Assembly (NCBI RefSeq): GCF_001485495.1
Contig: NZ_BCNF01000037.1
Span: forward strand, 1-64,000
Reading direction: 5' to 3'
DNA: 64,000 nucleotides
Source of the DNA: Gordonia desulfuricans NBRC 100010
GTDB lineage: Bacteria > Actinomycetota > Actinomycetes > Mycobacteriales > Mycobacteriaceae
Part shown: in pieces, positions 45,470-56,292 of the stretch
Numbering within the stretch: the stretch's first letter is position 1
Layout: every line of letters starts with the position of its first letter
Notes under the pieces: model-generated
The model's input: only the letters and a program-made list of their open reading frames with translations
Databases searched by the model: none
Told to the model about the DNA's origin: nothing
Translations under genes and position numbers: made by a program

Positions 45470-46215
45470 GCATCTTCCTGTGGGGAGTCCTGCCGTACAT
45501 CACGCTGCTGACCGTCATCGGCGGCACCATCTGGCGCTACCGCTACGACAAGTTCGGCTGGACCACCCGCTCGTCGGAGCTGTACGAGTCGCGGCTGTTG
45601 CGATTCGCCTCCCCCCTGTTCCACTACGGCATCCTCGTGGTGATCGCCGGCCACGCCATCGGCCTGGTCATCCCCCAGTCGTGGACCGACGCCATCGGGA
45701 TCTCGGAGACGATGTACCACTGGGGTGCAGCCGGTTTCGGGCTGATCGCCGCCGTCGCCACCCTGGTCGGCGTAGGTCTGCTGATCTATCGACGCCGCAC
45801 CACCGGACCGGTGTTCATGGCGACCACCCGCAACGACAAACTCATGTACCTGGTGCTCGTCTGCGCCCTGGTGGCCGGCACCGTGATCACCGTGGTCGGC
45901 GCGGTCGACCCCCACGGTGAGGGGGTGAACTACCGGGAGACCGTCTCACCGTGGTTCCGGTCGGTCTTCTTCCTCCACCCCGACATCGACGCGATGTCGG
46001 CGGCGCCGTTACGGTTCCACATCCACGTGGTGATCGGCATGCTGCTGTTCTGCCTGGTGCCGTTCACCCGGCTGGTCCACATCTTCACCGCCCCACTGCA
46101 CTACTTCTTCCGGCCCTACATCGTCTACCGCAGCCGTGACGTGGCGGCGGCGCCCGGAAACCGTCCGAGCCGACCGGGCTGGGCCCCGGTCGGAGTGAGG
46201 GATCGCGACCGATGA
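45466..46215 (+). CDS. narI: Nitrate reductase gamma subunit NarI (cytochrome b)
   Basis: Membrane subunit that takes electrons from menaquinol. The 249-residue protein has five membrane helices. Probable haem-binding His residues are in SPLFHYGILVVIAGHAIG (first and second) and in FHIHVVIGMLLFCLVPF with TRLVHIFTAP (last helix region). It overlaps narJ and narK by 4 bases each. Confidence 0.95.
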   Translation: MSIFLWGVLPYITLLTVIGGTIWRYRYDKFGWTTRSSELYESRLLRFASPLFHYGILVVIAGHAIGLVIPQSWTDAIGISETMYHWGAAGFGLIAAVATLVGVGLLIYRRRTTGPVFMATTRNDKLMYLVLVCALVAGTVITVVGAVDPHGEGVNYRETVSPWFRSVFFLHPDIDAMSAAPLRFHIHVVIGMLLFCLVPFTRLVHIFTAPLHYFFRPYIVYRSRDVAAAPGNRPSRPGWAPVGVRDRDR

Positions 46216-47414
46216 CCACCGTGCCCACCACCCCCGTCGCCGTCTCCGCACGTGCGCAGTCGGTCAACCTGACCCTGGCGACCCTCGCCTTCACCGTCAG
46301 CTTCTGGGCATGGAACCTGATCGGGCCGTTGGGTATCCGGTACGCAGAGGACCTCGGGTTGTCGGCATCGCAGAAGTCGGTGCTGGTGGCCATCCCGATC
46401 CTGGTGGGTTCGGTGGGCCGAATCCTCACCGGCGCCCTCACCGACCGCTTCGGTGGCCGCACCATGTTCCCGATCCTGCTGATCGCGACAGTCCCGTTCG
46501 TCCTGCTGGTGGCGCTCGGCGGGTACCTCGACAGCTACTGGTTGCTGATCGCCGCCGGATTCTTCCTCGGGATCGGCGGCACCACCTTCGCCGTCGGCAT
46601 CCCGTTCGTGAACTCCTGGTACGACCCGTCCCGACGCGGATTCGCCACCGGTGTCTTCGGCGCAGGTATGGGCGGGACCGCCCTCTCGGCGTACTTCACC
46701 CCACGATTCGTGTCGTGGTTCGGCTATGTCACCACGCATGTGATCATCGCGGTGGTGCTGGTGGTGGTCGCGCTGATCTGCCGCACCTGGATGCGGGATT
46801 CGCCACGCTGGGCGCCCAACCACGATCCGGTGGTACCGAAACTGGTTGCCGCGGCGAAACTCCCGGTGACGTGGCAGATGAGTTTCCTCTATGCCGCGGC
46901 ATTCGGCGGATTCGTCGCGTTCTCCACCTACCTTCCGACCTATCTCAACGATGTGTACTCGCTGGACATCAAGGCCGCGGGCACACGCACCGCCGGATTC
47001 GCGATCGCCGCGGTCATCGCACGCCCCGTCGGCGGGGTACTCGCCGACCGGTTCGGACCGCGGCCGATCACACTGATCTCGTGTGGCGGTGCCGCGGTCC
47101 TGGCGATCTGGATGATGACCAAACCACCACTGGAACTGCCCGCCGGCGTCGACTTCGTCCTGATGGCGCTGTGCATGGGCCTCGGCTCCGGATCGGTGTT
47201 CACCTGGGTCGCGCAGGCAGCACCGGCCGAACGGGTCGGGTCGGTCACCGGGATCGTCGGTGCGGCAGGCGGTCTGGGCGGGTTCTTCCCACCGCTGGTG
47301 ATGGGTGCGACCTATGACGCCGTCGACCACAGCTACACGATCGGGTTGGGCCTGCTCGTCGGATTCGCCGCGCTGGCAACACTGTTCACGGCATTCGGGA
47401 TTCCCCGCCGCTGA
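46212..47414 (+). CDS. narK: Nitrate/nitrite transporter NarK
   Basis: An MFS nitrate/nitrite carrier of 400 residues with 12 membrane helices. Helix 2 has GSVGRILTGALTDRFGG and helix 8 has IAAVIARPVGGVLADRFG; these Arg residues bind the substrate in NarK proteins. The nitrate-signature glycine-rich stretches are ATGVFGAGMGGTALS and VTGIVGAAGGLGGFFPP. ATG 46212 overlaps narI in ATGA, so transport and reduction are co-translated. The 3' end overlaps the convergent MFS exporter gene by 29 bases. Confidence 0.95.
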   Translation: MTTVPTTPVAVSARAQSVNLTLATLAFTVSFWAWNLIGPLGIRYAEDLGLSASQKSVLVAIPILVGSVGRILTGALTDRFGGRTMFPILLIATVPFVLLVALGGYLDSYWLLIAAGFFLGIGGTTFAVGIPFVNSWYDPSRRGFATGVFGAGMGGTALSAYFTPRFVSWFGYVTTHVIIAVVLVVVALICRTWMRDSPRWAPNHDPVVPKLVAAAKLPVTWQMSFLYAAAFGGFVAFSTYLPTYLNDVYSLDIKAAGTRTAGFAIAAVIARPVGGVLADRFGPRPITLISCGGAAVLAIWMMTKPPLELPAGVDFVLMALCMGLGSGSVFTWVAQAAPAERVGSVTGIVGAAGGLGGFFPPLVMGATYDAVDHSYTIGLGLLVGFAALATLFTAFGIPRR

Positions 47415-48864
47415 CCGGTCCGGTGCGGGTGACCGCATCCTGGCAGGCACTGTTCACCGCAGGCAGCACCTGCGGCCGGAAGCCCGCGCCCCGCCGGATG
47501 GTCGACGCCGCGACCACCCCACCGGCCGCACAGCACCCTGCCGCGATCCACATCGCGACACCGAAACCGGTGCCGAGCGGCTGCCCCGGTCCGACGTCGA
47601 GACCGGCAACGGCGGGCAGCACCGCAACCGCCACCAGTCCGGCCACGCGGGCGACGGCGTTGTTGACCCCCGACGCGGTACCGGCCCGGGCGTCGTCGAC
47701 GGCACCGAGCGCCGCCGCGGTCAACGGGGCCACGGTGACCGCCATCCCCAGCCCGAACACCACCACCGCCGGGAACACCGCGCCGAGATAGCTCGCGCCC
47801 GGAGTCACGCGCGCCATCAGCGCCAGCCCGATGCCCGCGATCACCGGGCCCACCGTCATCGGGATGCGGGGACCGGTGCGCTGGGCCAGACGCCCCGAGA
47901 CCGGCGACCCGAACAGCATGATCAGCGTGCTGGGGAACATCGCGGCACCGGCCTCGAATGCCGAATAGCCCAGACTCTGCTGCAACTGCAGGGCCAGCAG
48001 GAACAGGGCACCGCCCAGCGCCGCATACACCAGCAGGGTGGTCAGGTTGGCCCCGCTGAACTGCCTCGACCGGAACAGTTGCCAGGGCAACAGCGGGGCG
48101 GACACACGCGTCTCGACGACGCCGAAGCCGATCAGGGCCACGATGCCGACGACTCCGGCCACGATCGTCGGGGACGACCAGCCGCGGCCCGGGCCCTCGA
48201 TCAGCGCATAGACCACCCCGGCGAGTCCGAGTGTCATCATGGCCGCCCCGGCCACGTCGAGGCGCCCGTCGGCGCGATCTCTGGACTCGGGCACATGCCG
48301 CACCGCGATCGCGATGGCGGCAACCGCGAGCGGGACGCTCAGGAAGAACACCCACCGCCAGGACACCGCGTCGACCAGCCAGCCGCCGACGAAGGGCCCC
48401 AGAGCGCTGGTCGCACCCGACATCCCCGCCCACACGCCCACCGCACCGCCCCGGTCGTCCGGGCTGATCTCGGCGTTGATCAGGGCCAGGCTGCCGGGCA
48501 CCACCGCGGCGGCCGCGACCCCCTGGACGAGTCGGGCCACGACGAGCCATTCGACGCCGGGTGCCAGCCCGCAACCGGCCGAGGCGACCGCGAACACCGC
48601 CAGGCCGCCGACGAAGATCGCACGCCGACCGTAACGATCACCGGCGACCCCGCCGACGAGCAGCAGCGCACCGAGGGTCAGCATGTAGCCGTCGAGGACC
48701 CACTGCTGGCCGCGGAGGTCGGTCTCGAGGTCACGGGCGATCGCCGGGAGTGCGACCGTCACCACGGTGCTGTCGAGGAACGCCACCCCGGAACCGAGTA
48801 CGGCGGCGGCGATCAGCCACCGGCCCTGCGCGGACGCCGCCCGGATACCGGCGTCCGCGGTCAT
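47386..48864 (-). CDS. MFS exporter, DHA2 (14-helix) family
   Basis: The 492-residue protein has 14 predicted membrane helices. It shows FLDSTVVTVALPAIARDL and LGALLLVGGVAGDRYGRRA (motifs D1 and A), and LGPFVGGWLVDAVSWRWVFF (motif C of drug/H+ antiporters). These features match DHA2 (EmrB/QacA) exporters. The start lies 13 bases after the catalase stop on the same strand, so the two may be co-transcribed. The substrate is unknown. Confidence 0.9.
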   Translation of the reverse strand: MTADAGIRAASAQGRWLIAAAVLGSGVAFLDSTVVTVALPAIARDLETDLRGQQWVLDGYMLTLGALLLVGGVAGDRYGRRAIFVGGLAVFAVASAGCGLAPGVEWLVVARLVQGVAAAAVVPGSLALINAEISPDDRGGAVGVWAGMSGATSALGPFVGGWLVDAVSWRWVFFLSVPLAVAAIAIAVRHVPESRDRADGRLDVAGAAMMTLGLAGVVYALIEGPGRGWSSPTIVAGVVGIVALIGFGVVETRVSAPLLPWQLFRSRQFSGANLTTLLVYAALGGALFLLALQLQQSLGYSAFEAGAAMFPSTLIMLFGSPVSGRLAQRTGPRIPMTVGPVIAGIGLALMARVTPGASYLGAVFPAVVVFGLGMAVTVAPLTAAALGAVDDARAGTASGVNNAVARVAGLVAVAVLPAVAGLDVGPGQPLGTGFGVAMWIAAGCCAAGGVVAASTIRRGAGFRPQVLPAVNSACQDAVTRTGPVSGGESRMP

Positions 48865-48877
48865 GGGCCGTCTGCGC

Positions 48878-50401
48878 TCACGCCTTCTCCTGCATCGACG
48901 ACCGCGCCGGATTGCCCTGCGCGTCCTTCTTGGGATCGGGCTCGTCGGCCTTCGCCCGCACCCCCTGCTCGATCCGTGCCCCCACCCCCTCGTCGATCCG
49001 GCGCCAGTACTCGAACGCGCGACCGAGGACCGGCTCGCTCACACCATTGAGCAGATGGCCGACGACGTTGTCCACCAACCGGTCCCGGGCGGCGTCGTCG
49101 AGGACGTCGCGCACCATGGTGCCGGCCTGTCCCCAGTCGTCGTCCTCCGGATGGTCGACGTAGGCGCTCCGCACGATCTGACCGTCGGCAGCCCACTGCG
49201 GCTCGGGTTGACCGGTGAATCCCGACGCCGACGGCCCGCCCTTCGAGTTGGGTGCGTAGACCGGGTCGGTGACCGGCGTGATCCGCATGGCACCGTCCTT
49301 GGAATAGCTGTGCACCGGGCATCGCGGTGCGTTCACCGGGATCTGTTTGTAGTTGCCGCCCAGCCGTGCCCGATGGGCGTCGGCGTAGCTGAACACCCGG
49401 GCGAGGAGCATCCGGTCCGGGCTGAATCCGATGCCGGGTACCACATTGTTCGGTTCGAAGGCCGCCTGCTCGATCTGGGCGTGATTGTCGGTGGGGTTGG
49501 TGTGCAACGTCATCCGCCCCACCTCGTGCAGGGGATAGTCGCCGTGCGGCCACACCTTGGTCAGGTCGAACGGGTTGAACCGATAGGCGACCGCGTCGTC
49601 GTAGGGCATCAGCTGGACCTTCAGTGTCCAACTCGGATGGTCTCCCGCAGCGATCGTCTCGAACAGGTCACGCGTGTGGAAATCGGTGTCGGCAGAGACC
49701 ATCTGGTCGGCCTCGTCCTGGGTGAAGAACTCCACCCCCTGATCGGTGATGAAGTGGTACTTCACCCAGTGCTTCACCCCAGAGGCGTTGACCCACAGAT
49801 AAGTATGCGAGCTGTAGCCGTTCATATGACGCCACGTCTTGGGGATTCCGCGGTCACCCATCAGCCAGGTGACCTGGTGTGCCGACTCCGGCGAGAGCGT
49901 CCAGAAGTCCCATTGCATGTCGTGATCGCGAAGATTGTTGTCGGCGCGGCGTTTCTGCGACCGGATGAAGTGCTGGAACTTCATCGGGTCCTTCATGAAG
50001 AACACCGGCGTGTTGTTCCCCACCATGTCGTAGATGCCCTCGTCGGTGTAGAACTTGAGCGCGAATCCTCGCGGGTCACGCCAGGTGTCGGGGCTCCCCC
50101 GCTCGCCGGCCACCGTGGAGAAGCGCGCCATCATGTCGGTCTTCACACCGGATCGGAACACCGACGCGCACGTGTAGGCCGACACGTCCTGTGTCACCTC
50201 GAACGTCCCGAACGCCCCGCTGCCCTTTGCATGCGGCTGCCGTTCCGGAATGCGTTCGCGGTTGAACTGGGCCATCTGCTCGATCAGGTAGTGATCGTGC
50301 AGGACGATCGGCCCGGCCGGGCCCACCGTCAACGAGTGCTCGTCACTCCCTGCCGGAGCACCGGAATCGGTTGTGGTGTAGTAATTGTCGGGCTGTGTCA
50401 T
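48878..50401 (-). CDS. katA: Monofunctional haem catalase
   Basis: Catalase removes hydrogen peroxide. The 507-residue protein (small-subunit clade size) has the catalytic His in [13 protein letters not shown], the Asn in [14 protein letters not shown], and the haem-ligand Tyr in [19 protein letters not shown] 50401 has GGAGAC about 8 bases upstream; the longer frame upstream is not used. No furA-type gene is beside it. The 291 bases upstream include an AT-rich patch with GAATATTC near 50561 and probably the promoter. The symbol is given by family, not by orthology. Confidence 0.94.
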   Translation of the reverse strand: MTQPDNYYTTTDSGAPAGSDEHSLTVGPAGPIVLHDHYLIEQMAQFNRERIPERQPHAKGSGAFGTFEVTQDVSAYTCASVFRSGVKTDMMARFSTVAGERGSPDTWRDPRGFALKFYTDEGIYDMVGNNTPVFFMKDPMKFQHFIRSQKRRADNNLRDHDMQWDFWTLSPESAHQVTWLMGDRGIPKTWRHMNGYSSHTYLWVNASGVKHWVKYHFITDQGVEFFTQDEADQMVSADTDFHTRDLFETIAAGDHPSWTLKVQLMPYDDAVAYRFNPFDLTKVWPHGDYPLHEVGRMTLHTNPTDNHAQIEQAAFEPNNVVPGIGFSPDRMLLARVFSYADAHRARLGGNYKQIPVNAPRCPVHSYSKDGAMRITPVTDPVYAPNSKGGPSASGFTGQPEPQWAADGQIVRSAYVDHPEDDDWGQAGTMVRDVLDDAARDRLVDNVVGHLLNGVSEPVLGRAFEYWRRIDEGVGARIEQGVRAKADEPDPKKDAQGNPARSSMQEKA

Positions 50402-50692
50402 TCGTATCGTCTCCAACGCAGATTGATTCACGGGACCAGCGATCCCGCCGTCACCGCGTGACGCCTGAGGGTGCAGGCGGCGGTGCACCTGATTTTCAGC
50501 TCCGCCCCCGACTGTAGCCGTCCGAGCCGATTTCCGCCGCCGGCGCCCGGTGATACAGTGAATATTCTTCCACCAGAACGCATTCTCTTTCTTGCGAGTC
50601 CGATTCAGCCCGCTGCGAGCGGTGGTCGGGTGCGGGCCGACCACCGGAGGCGGTACGGACACGGGCGACGACTCGATATCGAGCCGGGCCGA

Positions 50693-51355
50693 TCAGGTCA
50701 ACGGCTCACCGTCGAAGCGTTCACGGGTGACGAAGTCGCGCACCTCGACCCGGCGCAGGCGGGTGAGTTGGCGGACCGGCCTGCCGAGCGGGATCACCGC
50801 GGCCAGTGCGTGAGAATCCGGTATTCCCAACAGTTCTCGCACGGCCGGCTCCTCGGCGACGGCCATACTGGTGATGGTCCCGCCGTATCCGCGGGAGCGG
50901 GCGATGGTGAGGATGTTCCAGACGAGCGGATAGATCGATGCGCCACCGACGATCCCGATGCGATCGAGTCCCGAATCGGTGGTGGCGACCTTGCCGAGGT
51001 CCACCGCCGCCACCAGCACCACCGGAGCCGTCACGATCGAACTTACAAAACCGTCGACACCGGGAACCGCGGCGATCTCCTCGGGAGTCGCGGTGGTGGG
51101 CTGCAACGGATTCCACGGGTTCTCGCCCCTTCTGCGCTGTGCGAGGTAGCGTCGGGCGGCGGGTTTGCTCAGCTCCGCGAGACGCGCCTTGGTGTCGGCG
51201 TCACGAACGACGACGATGTGCGCACCCTGCCGATTTCCGCCGCTCGGGGCGAATCGTGCGGTGTCGAGGATCTCGACGAGAACGTCGTCGGGCAGTGGTG
51301 CGTCGGTGAACTCACGCGCCGCGAACGTGGTGCGGATGACGTCGTCGAATTCCAT
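50693..51355 (-). CDS. Nitroreductase family protein
   Basis: FMN-dependent nitroreductase-fold oxidoreductase of 220 residues. It shows TTFAAREFTDAPLPDDVL (FMN-binding Arg region), ARFAPSGGNRQGAHIVVV (Ser-Gly-Asn motif) and GTITSMAVAEEPAVRELLGI near the C-terminus. It resembles actinobacterial members whose substrates are unknown. ATG 51355 lies just 3' (in gene orientation) of the 21-bp tandem repeat, so the repeat sits in its upstream region. Confidence 0.9.
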   Translation of the reverse strand: MEFDDVIRTTFAAREFTDAPLPDDVLVEILDTARFAPSGGNRQGAHIVVVRDADTKARLAELSKPAARRYLAQRRRGENPWNPLQPTTATPEEIAAVPGVDGFVSSIVTAPVVLVAAVDLGKVATTDSGLDRIGIVGGASIYPLVWNILTIARSRGYGGTITSMAVAEEPAVRELLGIPDSHALAAVIPLGRPVRQLTRLRRVEVRDFVTRERFDGEPLT

Positions 51356-51433
51356 CGTGGCCTCTCATCGTCGGGTGGCGTCAGTCCCATCGTGCCCCTC
51401 GAACCCGATCGACCGCACGGTGGGCATGCAGAA

Positions 51434-51601
51434 GTGCCCGGTCAACGGGTTGGAGCGCCCGGTCAACGCGGTCGGGTGCCCGGTCAACGCGATTGGGCGC
51501 CCGGTCAACGCGGTGGGGCGCCCGGTCAACGCGATCAGGCGCCCGGTCAACGGGGTGGAGCGCCCGATCAACGCGGTCGGGTGCCCGATCGGCGTGGTGC
51601 G
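51434..51601. repeat. 21-bp tandem repeat, about eight copies
   Basis: Consensus GCGCCCGGTCAACGCGGTNGG. Copies begin at 51434, 51455, 51476, 51497, 51518, 51539 and 51560, and a degraded one at 51581. The first and third start GTGCCC rather than GCGCCC; the seventh has GATCAA for GGTCAA. The period is divisible by three, so several frames stay open on both strands (for example a VDRAPDR-type 7-residue repeat), but none has a convincing start or family. It lies between the glycosyltransferase stop (51608) and the nitroreductase start (51355). Confidence 0.9.
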
Positions 51602-51607
51602 GGTGGG

Positions 51608-52438
51608 TCAGGGAAGCAGTCGTGCGATGCGGGCGATGCCGTGGTGCAGACGTGACGTCGCATGCCAGCGGGCTGCCCGCGCGGCCCGGTCCCAGCCCAA
51701 TGCGGCGCATCGGGCCGCCTCACCGTCGAAGAACGCGTTCTCCTCGGCGAAGCGGCGGCCGTCGACGGCCTGGACCGAGCTCACCGACTCGACGTGGCGG
51801 CGGTACCGGAACACCACCGTCGGGTCGTGGACCAGGCTGCCACCGGCGGCGGTGAGGTCGACGAGCAGGGCGAGGTCGAGCACGATCTCCAGTCCGGGCC
51901 GGAACCCGACCTGCCGCACCGCGTCGGTGTTCCACAGCAGCGACGGGAAGTAGGTCCAGTTGCCGTGGTAGAGCCCGGCGGCCAGCCGCTCCCCCGACAG
52001 CACGCCGGCACGGCGCGGTGCGAGGACGGATTTGATGCGGTCGCCGAGCGGGCGGACCACGGCGTCGTCGGCGTCGATCACCTCCACACCCGGGGCGATC
52101 ACCGCCGCACCCGGATTCTGCTCGACGAGTCGTCGCACCGTGGCCAGATAGTCCGGGAGCATCACGTCGTCGCAGCCCATCACCACGAACCACCCGGCGG
52201 TGACGAGCTCCACACAGCGCCGGAAGTTGCCGTTGACCCCGAGATTGGTCTCGTTGCGCACGTACTCGACGCGCCCGTCACCCAACCCCGACAGCCATTC
52301 CCGCGGTTGCGGATCCGGATAGCAGTCGTCCACGACGACCAGCCGGAGGTCCGGATCGGACTGCGCGAGCACACTGCGCACAGATCGTCGGAACTGTCCG
52401 GGATCTCCGTAGTACGGCATCATCACGTCGATCGGCAC
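51608..52438 (-). CDS. Family 2 glycosyltransferase
   Basis: The 276-residue GT-A protein begins MPIDVMMPYYGDPGQFRRS, with LRLVVVDDCYPDP (sugar nucleotide-binding DD), ETNLGVNGNFRRCVEL and WFVVMGCDDVMLPDYL (the DxD-equivalent CDD). No membrane helix is seen. It is divergent from the second glycosyltransferase at 52488. It probably adds a sugar to a cell-envelope glycan or lipid; donor and acceptor are unknown. Confidence 0.9.
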   Translation of the reverse strand: MPIDVMMPYYGDPGQFRRSVRSVLAQSDPDLRLVVVDDCYPDPQPREWLSGLGDGRVEYVRNETNLGVNGNFRRCVELVTAGWFVVMGCDDVMLPDYLATVRRLVEQNPGAAVIAPGVEVIDADDAVVRPLGDRIKSVLAPRRAGVLSGERLAAGLYHGNWTYFPSLLWNTDAVRQVGFRPGLEIVLDLALLVDLTAAGGSLVHDPTVVFRYRRHVESVSSVQAVDGRRFAEENAFFDGEAARCAALGWDRAARAARWHATSRLHHGIARIARLLP

Positions 52439-52487
52439 CCGACCAGCCTAGAAGGTTGCTGTGGATCTCTGGGCTAGGGTTACGCCC

Positions 52488-53192
52488 ATGACCGGCCCCG
52501 CGACGACCAACGAGGACGTCTGGCTGGTGATCCCCGTCTACAACGAGGCGCAGGTCATCGCCGACGTCGTCACCGAGGCTGCCGCGACGTTCCCGAACAT
52601 CGTGTGCGTCGACGACGGCAGCCGCGACGACTCCGCCGCCCGCATCGCCGGCACCTCCGCACACCTCGTCCGCCATCCGGTGAACCTCGGGCAGGGTGCG
52701 GCGATCCAGACCGGTGTCGAGTATGCGCGGGCGCAGCCCGGCGCCCGGTTCTTCGTCACCTTCGACGCCGACGGCCAGCACCGCGTCGACGATGTGGTGG
52801 CCATGATCGGGCGGCTGCGTACCGAACCCGTCGACATCATCGTGGGCACCCGGTTCGCCGAGGGGCGCAGCGAATCGGTGCCACTGGTCCGCCGAATGGC
52901 CTTGCGTACCATCGTGTTCCTCAGTCCACGCACCCGCAGGCTGGGACTGACCGATGCGCACAACGGGTTACGCGCGTTCAACCGGACCGTCGCCGATCAG
53001 CTCGACCTGCTGATGAGCGGGATGAGCCACGCCTCGGAATTCGTGACCCTGATCGACCGCAACGGATGGCGGGTCGCCGAGCAGCCGGTCACCATCCTCT
53101 ACACCGACTATTCGCGCGCCAAGGGGCAATCGTTGATCAACGGGGTGAACATCCTCGCCGACGGCATCTTCCACAGCACGGCGCGGAGGTGA
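52488..53192 (+). CDS. Family 2 glycosyltransferase, dolichol-phosphate-mannose-synthase-like
   Basis: The 234-residue protein shows VWLVIPVYNEAQVIADVV, FPNIVCVDDGSRDDSAARI, VNLGQGAAIQTGVEYA and FVTFDADGQHRVDDVVAM (DxD metal site), as in polyprenyl-phosphate sugar transferases. It has no membrane helices of its own, and the next gene, 5 bases on, is a small DUF2304 membrane protein. This pairing is common next to rml genes and suggests a polyprenyl-linked sugar donor enzyme docked to its membrane partner. ATG 52488 is preferred over GTG 52461. Confidence 0.92.
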   Translation: MTGPATTNEDVWLVIPVYNEAQVIADVVTEAAATFPNIVCVDDGSRDDSAARIAGTSAHLVRHPVNLGQGAAIQTGVEYARAQPGARFFVTFDADGQHRVDDVVAMIGRLRTEPVDIIVGTRFAEGRSESVPLVRRMALRTIVFLSPRTRRLGLTDAHNGLRAFNRTVADQLDLLMSGMSHASEFVTLIDRNGWRVAEQPVTILYTDYSRAKGQSLINGVNILADGIFHSTARR

Positions 53193-53197
53193 GCGAG

Positions 53198-53599
53198 ATG
53201 ATCTGGTTCCAGATCCTGGCGATCGTCGGCATCCTCGCACTGGTCATGTTCTTCATCGTCAACCGCGGCACCGCCCGCGCCTCGGCCGGCGTGAAACTGC
53301 TGTTCGTCGCATTCGTCGCCTTCGGCCTGTACGCGATGTTCCGGCAGGACGACATCACCTGGCTGGCCAACCGGCTGGGTATCCAACGCGGGCTGGACCT
53401 GGTGCTGTTCCTGCTGGTGATCGCCTTCGCGTTCACCACCGTGTCGACCTATCTGCGGTTCCGCGACCTCGAGGTGCGCTACGCCCGACTCGCCCGGGCC
53501 ATCGCACTGCAGAACGCACAACCGACGATCAGAGGTACGGCGGCATCCGAGGATGCCGCGGCACCGGACGAGCACACCCCCGACGACCCGACCCGCTGA
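53198..53599 (+). CDS. DUF2304 small membrane protein
   Basis: The 133-residue protein has three hydrophobic segments (MIWFQILAIVGILALVMFF, VKLLFVAFVAFGLYAMF, LVLFLLVIAFAFTTVSTYL). A charged cytoplasmic helix follows (RFRDLEVRYARLARAIALQ), then an acidic tail. This is the DUF2304 layout. ATG 53198 has GGAGGTGAG upstream and follows the glycosyltransferase by 5 bases, so it is likely its membrane anchor or partner. Confidence 0.9.
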   Translation: MIWFQILAIVGILALVMFFIVNRGTARASAGVKLLFVAFVAFGLYAMFRQDDITWLANRLGIQRGLDLVLFLLVIAFAFTTVSTYLRFRDLEVRYARLARAIALQNAQPTIRGTAASEDAAAPDEHTPDDPTR

Positions 53600-53645
53600 G
53601 ACGGACCGGACGGCGGGACCGGACGGCGGGACCGGACCGGCCACA
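53600..53645. repeat. Short direct repeat between convergent genes
   Basis: GGACCGGACGGCG-type units repeat two to three times between the DUF2304 stop and the rmlC stop. With its GC-rich composition it may help terminate both transcripts. Confidence 0.4.
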
Positions 53646-54260
53646 TCAGGACAGGGTCTGCAAGAACTGCTTCACGTCGTCGAACTGCGGGAGCAGACCG
53701 AGGTCGCGGGCCGCGAACAGTCCGGGGGCCTCGGTGTCCTTGGGTGAGAGCTCATAGGTCAGCGGCGATCCGTCACGCGCGGTGGTCGGCCACTCGATAC
53801 CCAGCTGCGGGTCGAGTGGGTCGATGCCGTGCTCGCGGCCCGGGTTGTAGCCGGTGGAGCACAGGTATGTGACCGTGGAACCGTCCTCGAGTGCACAGAA
53901 CGCGTGACCGAGCCCCTCCGACAGGTACACCGCACGACGGTCGGCGTCGTCGAGCAGGACGGTGTCGTAGGTGCCGAAGGTGGGCGAACCGACGCGGATG
54001 TCGACGATCACGTCGAGGACCGCCCCCTTGGGGCAGGTGACGTATTTGGCCTGGCCGGGCGGGACGTCGGCGAAATGCACGCCACGCAGCACACCGGCCG
54101 CCGACACCGACAGGTTGACCTGCGCGAGATCGAATCGGTGGCCGATGGTCTCGGCGATCACGTCCGCCTTGAACGCCTCGGTGAACAGGCCCCGGGCGTC
54201 ACCGTGCAGCACCGGGGTGAACTCCCAGGCCCCGTCGATCGTCAGCGGTCGCACCTTCAT
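53646..54260 (-). CDS. rmlC: dTDP-4-dehydrorhamnose 3,5-epimerase RmlC
   Basis: Third step of dTDP-L-rhamnose synthesis. The 204-residue cupin-type protein has LHGDARGLFTEAFKADV, VLRGVHFADVPPGQAKYV (catalytic His) and VYLSEGLGHAFCALEDGS. ATG 54260 is chosen because the family begins MKVRPLTIDGAWEF here; the much longer frame upstream is antisense to rmlA. It is 29 bases after rmlA on the same strand. Rhamnose links arabinogalactan to peptidoglycan in mycolate-containing actinomycetes. Confidence 0.95.
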   Translation of the reverse strand: MKVRPLTIDGAWEFTPVLHGDARGLFTEAFKADVIAETIGHRFDLAQVNLSVSAAGVLRGVHFADVPPGQAKYVTCPKGAVLDVIVDIRVGSPTFGTYDTVLLDDADRRAVYLSEGLGHAFCALEDGSTVTYLCSTGYNPGREHGIDPLDPQLGIEWPTTARDGSPLTYELSPKDTEAPGLFAARDLGLLPQFDDVKQFLQTLS

Positions 54261-54289
54261 CGTCCAACGTCTCCTTCGATCGTGAGTTT

Positions 54290-56259
<1,970 letters not shown>

Positions 56260-56292
56260 ACCCCGTGTCCGGTCGCGGTTCGAGGTGACGGC

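Noticed and set aside
51165-51953. Plus-strand frame translating the 21-bp repeat as a repetitive protein
   Set aside because: It reads antisense through the nitroreductase 5' end and the glycosyltransferase 3' end, and openness follows from the period being divisible by three.
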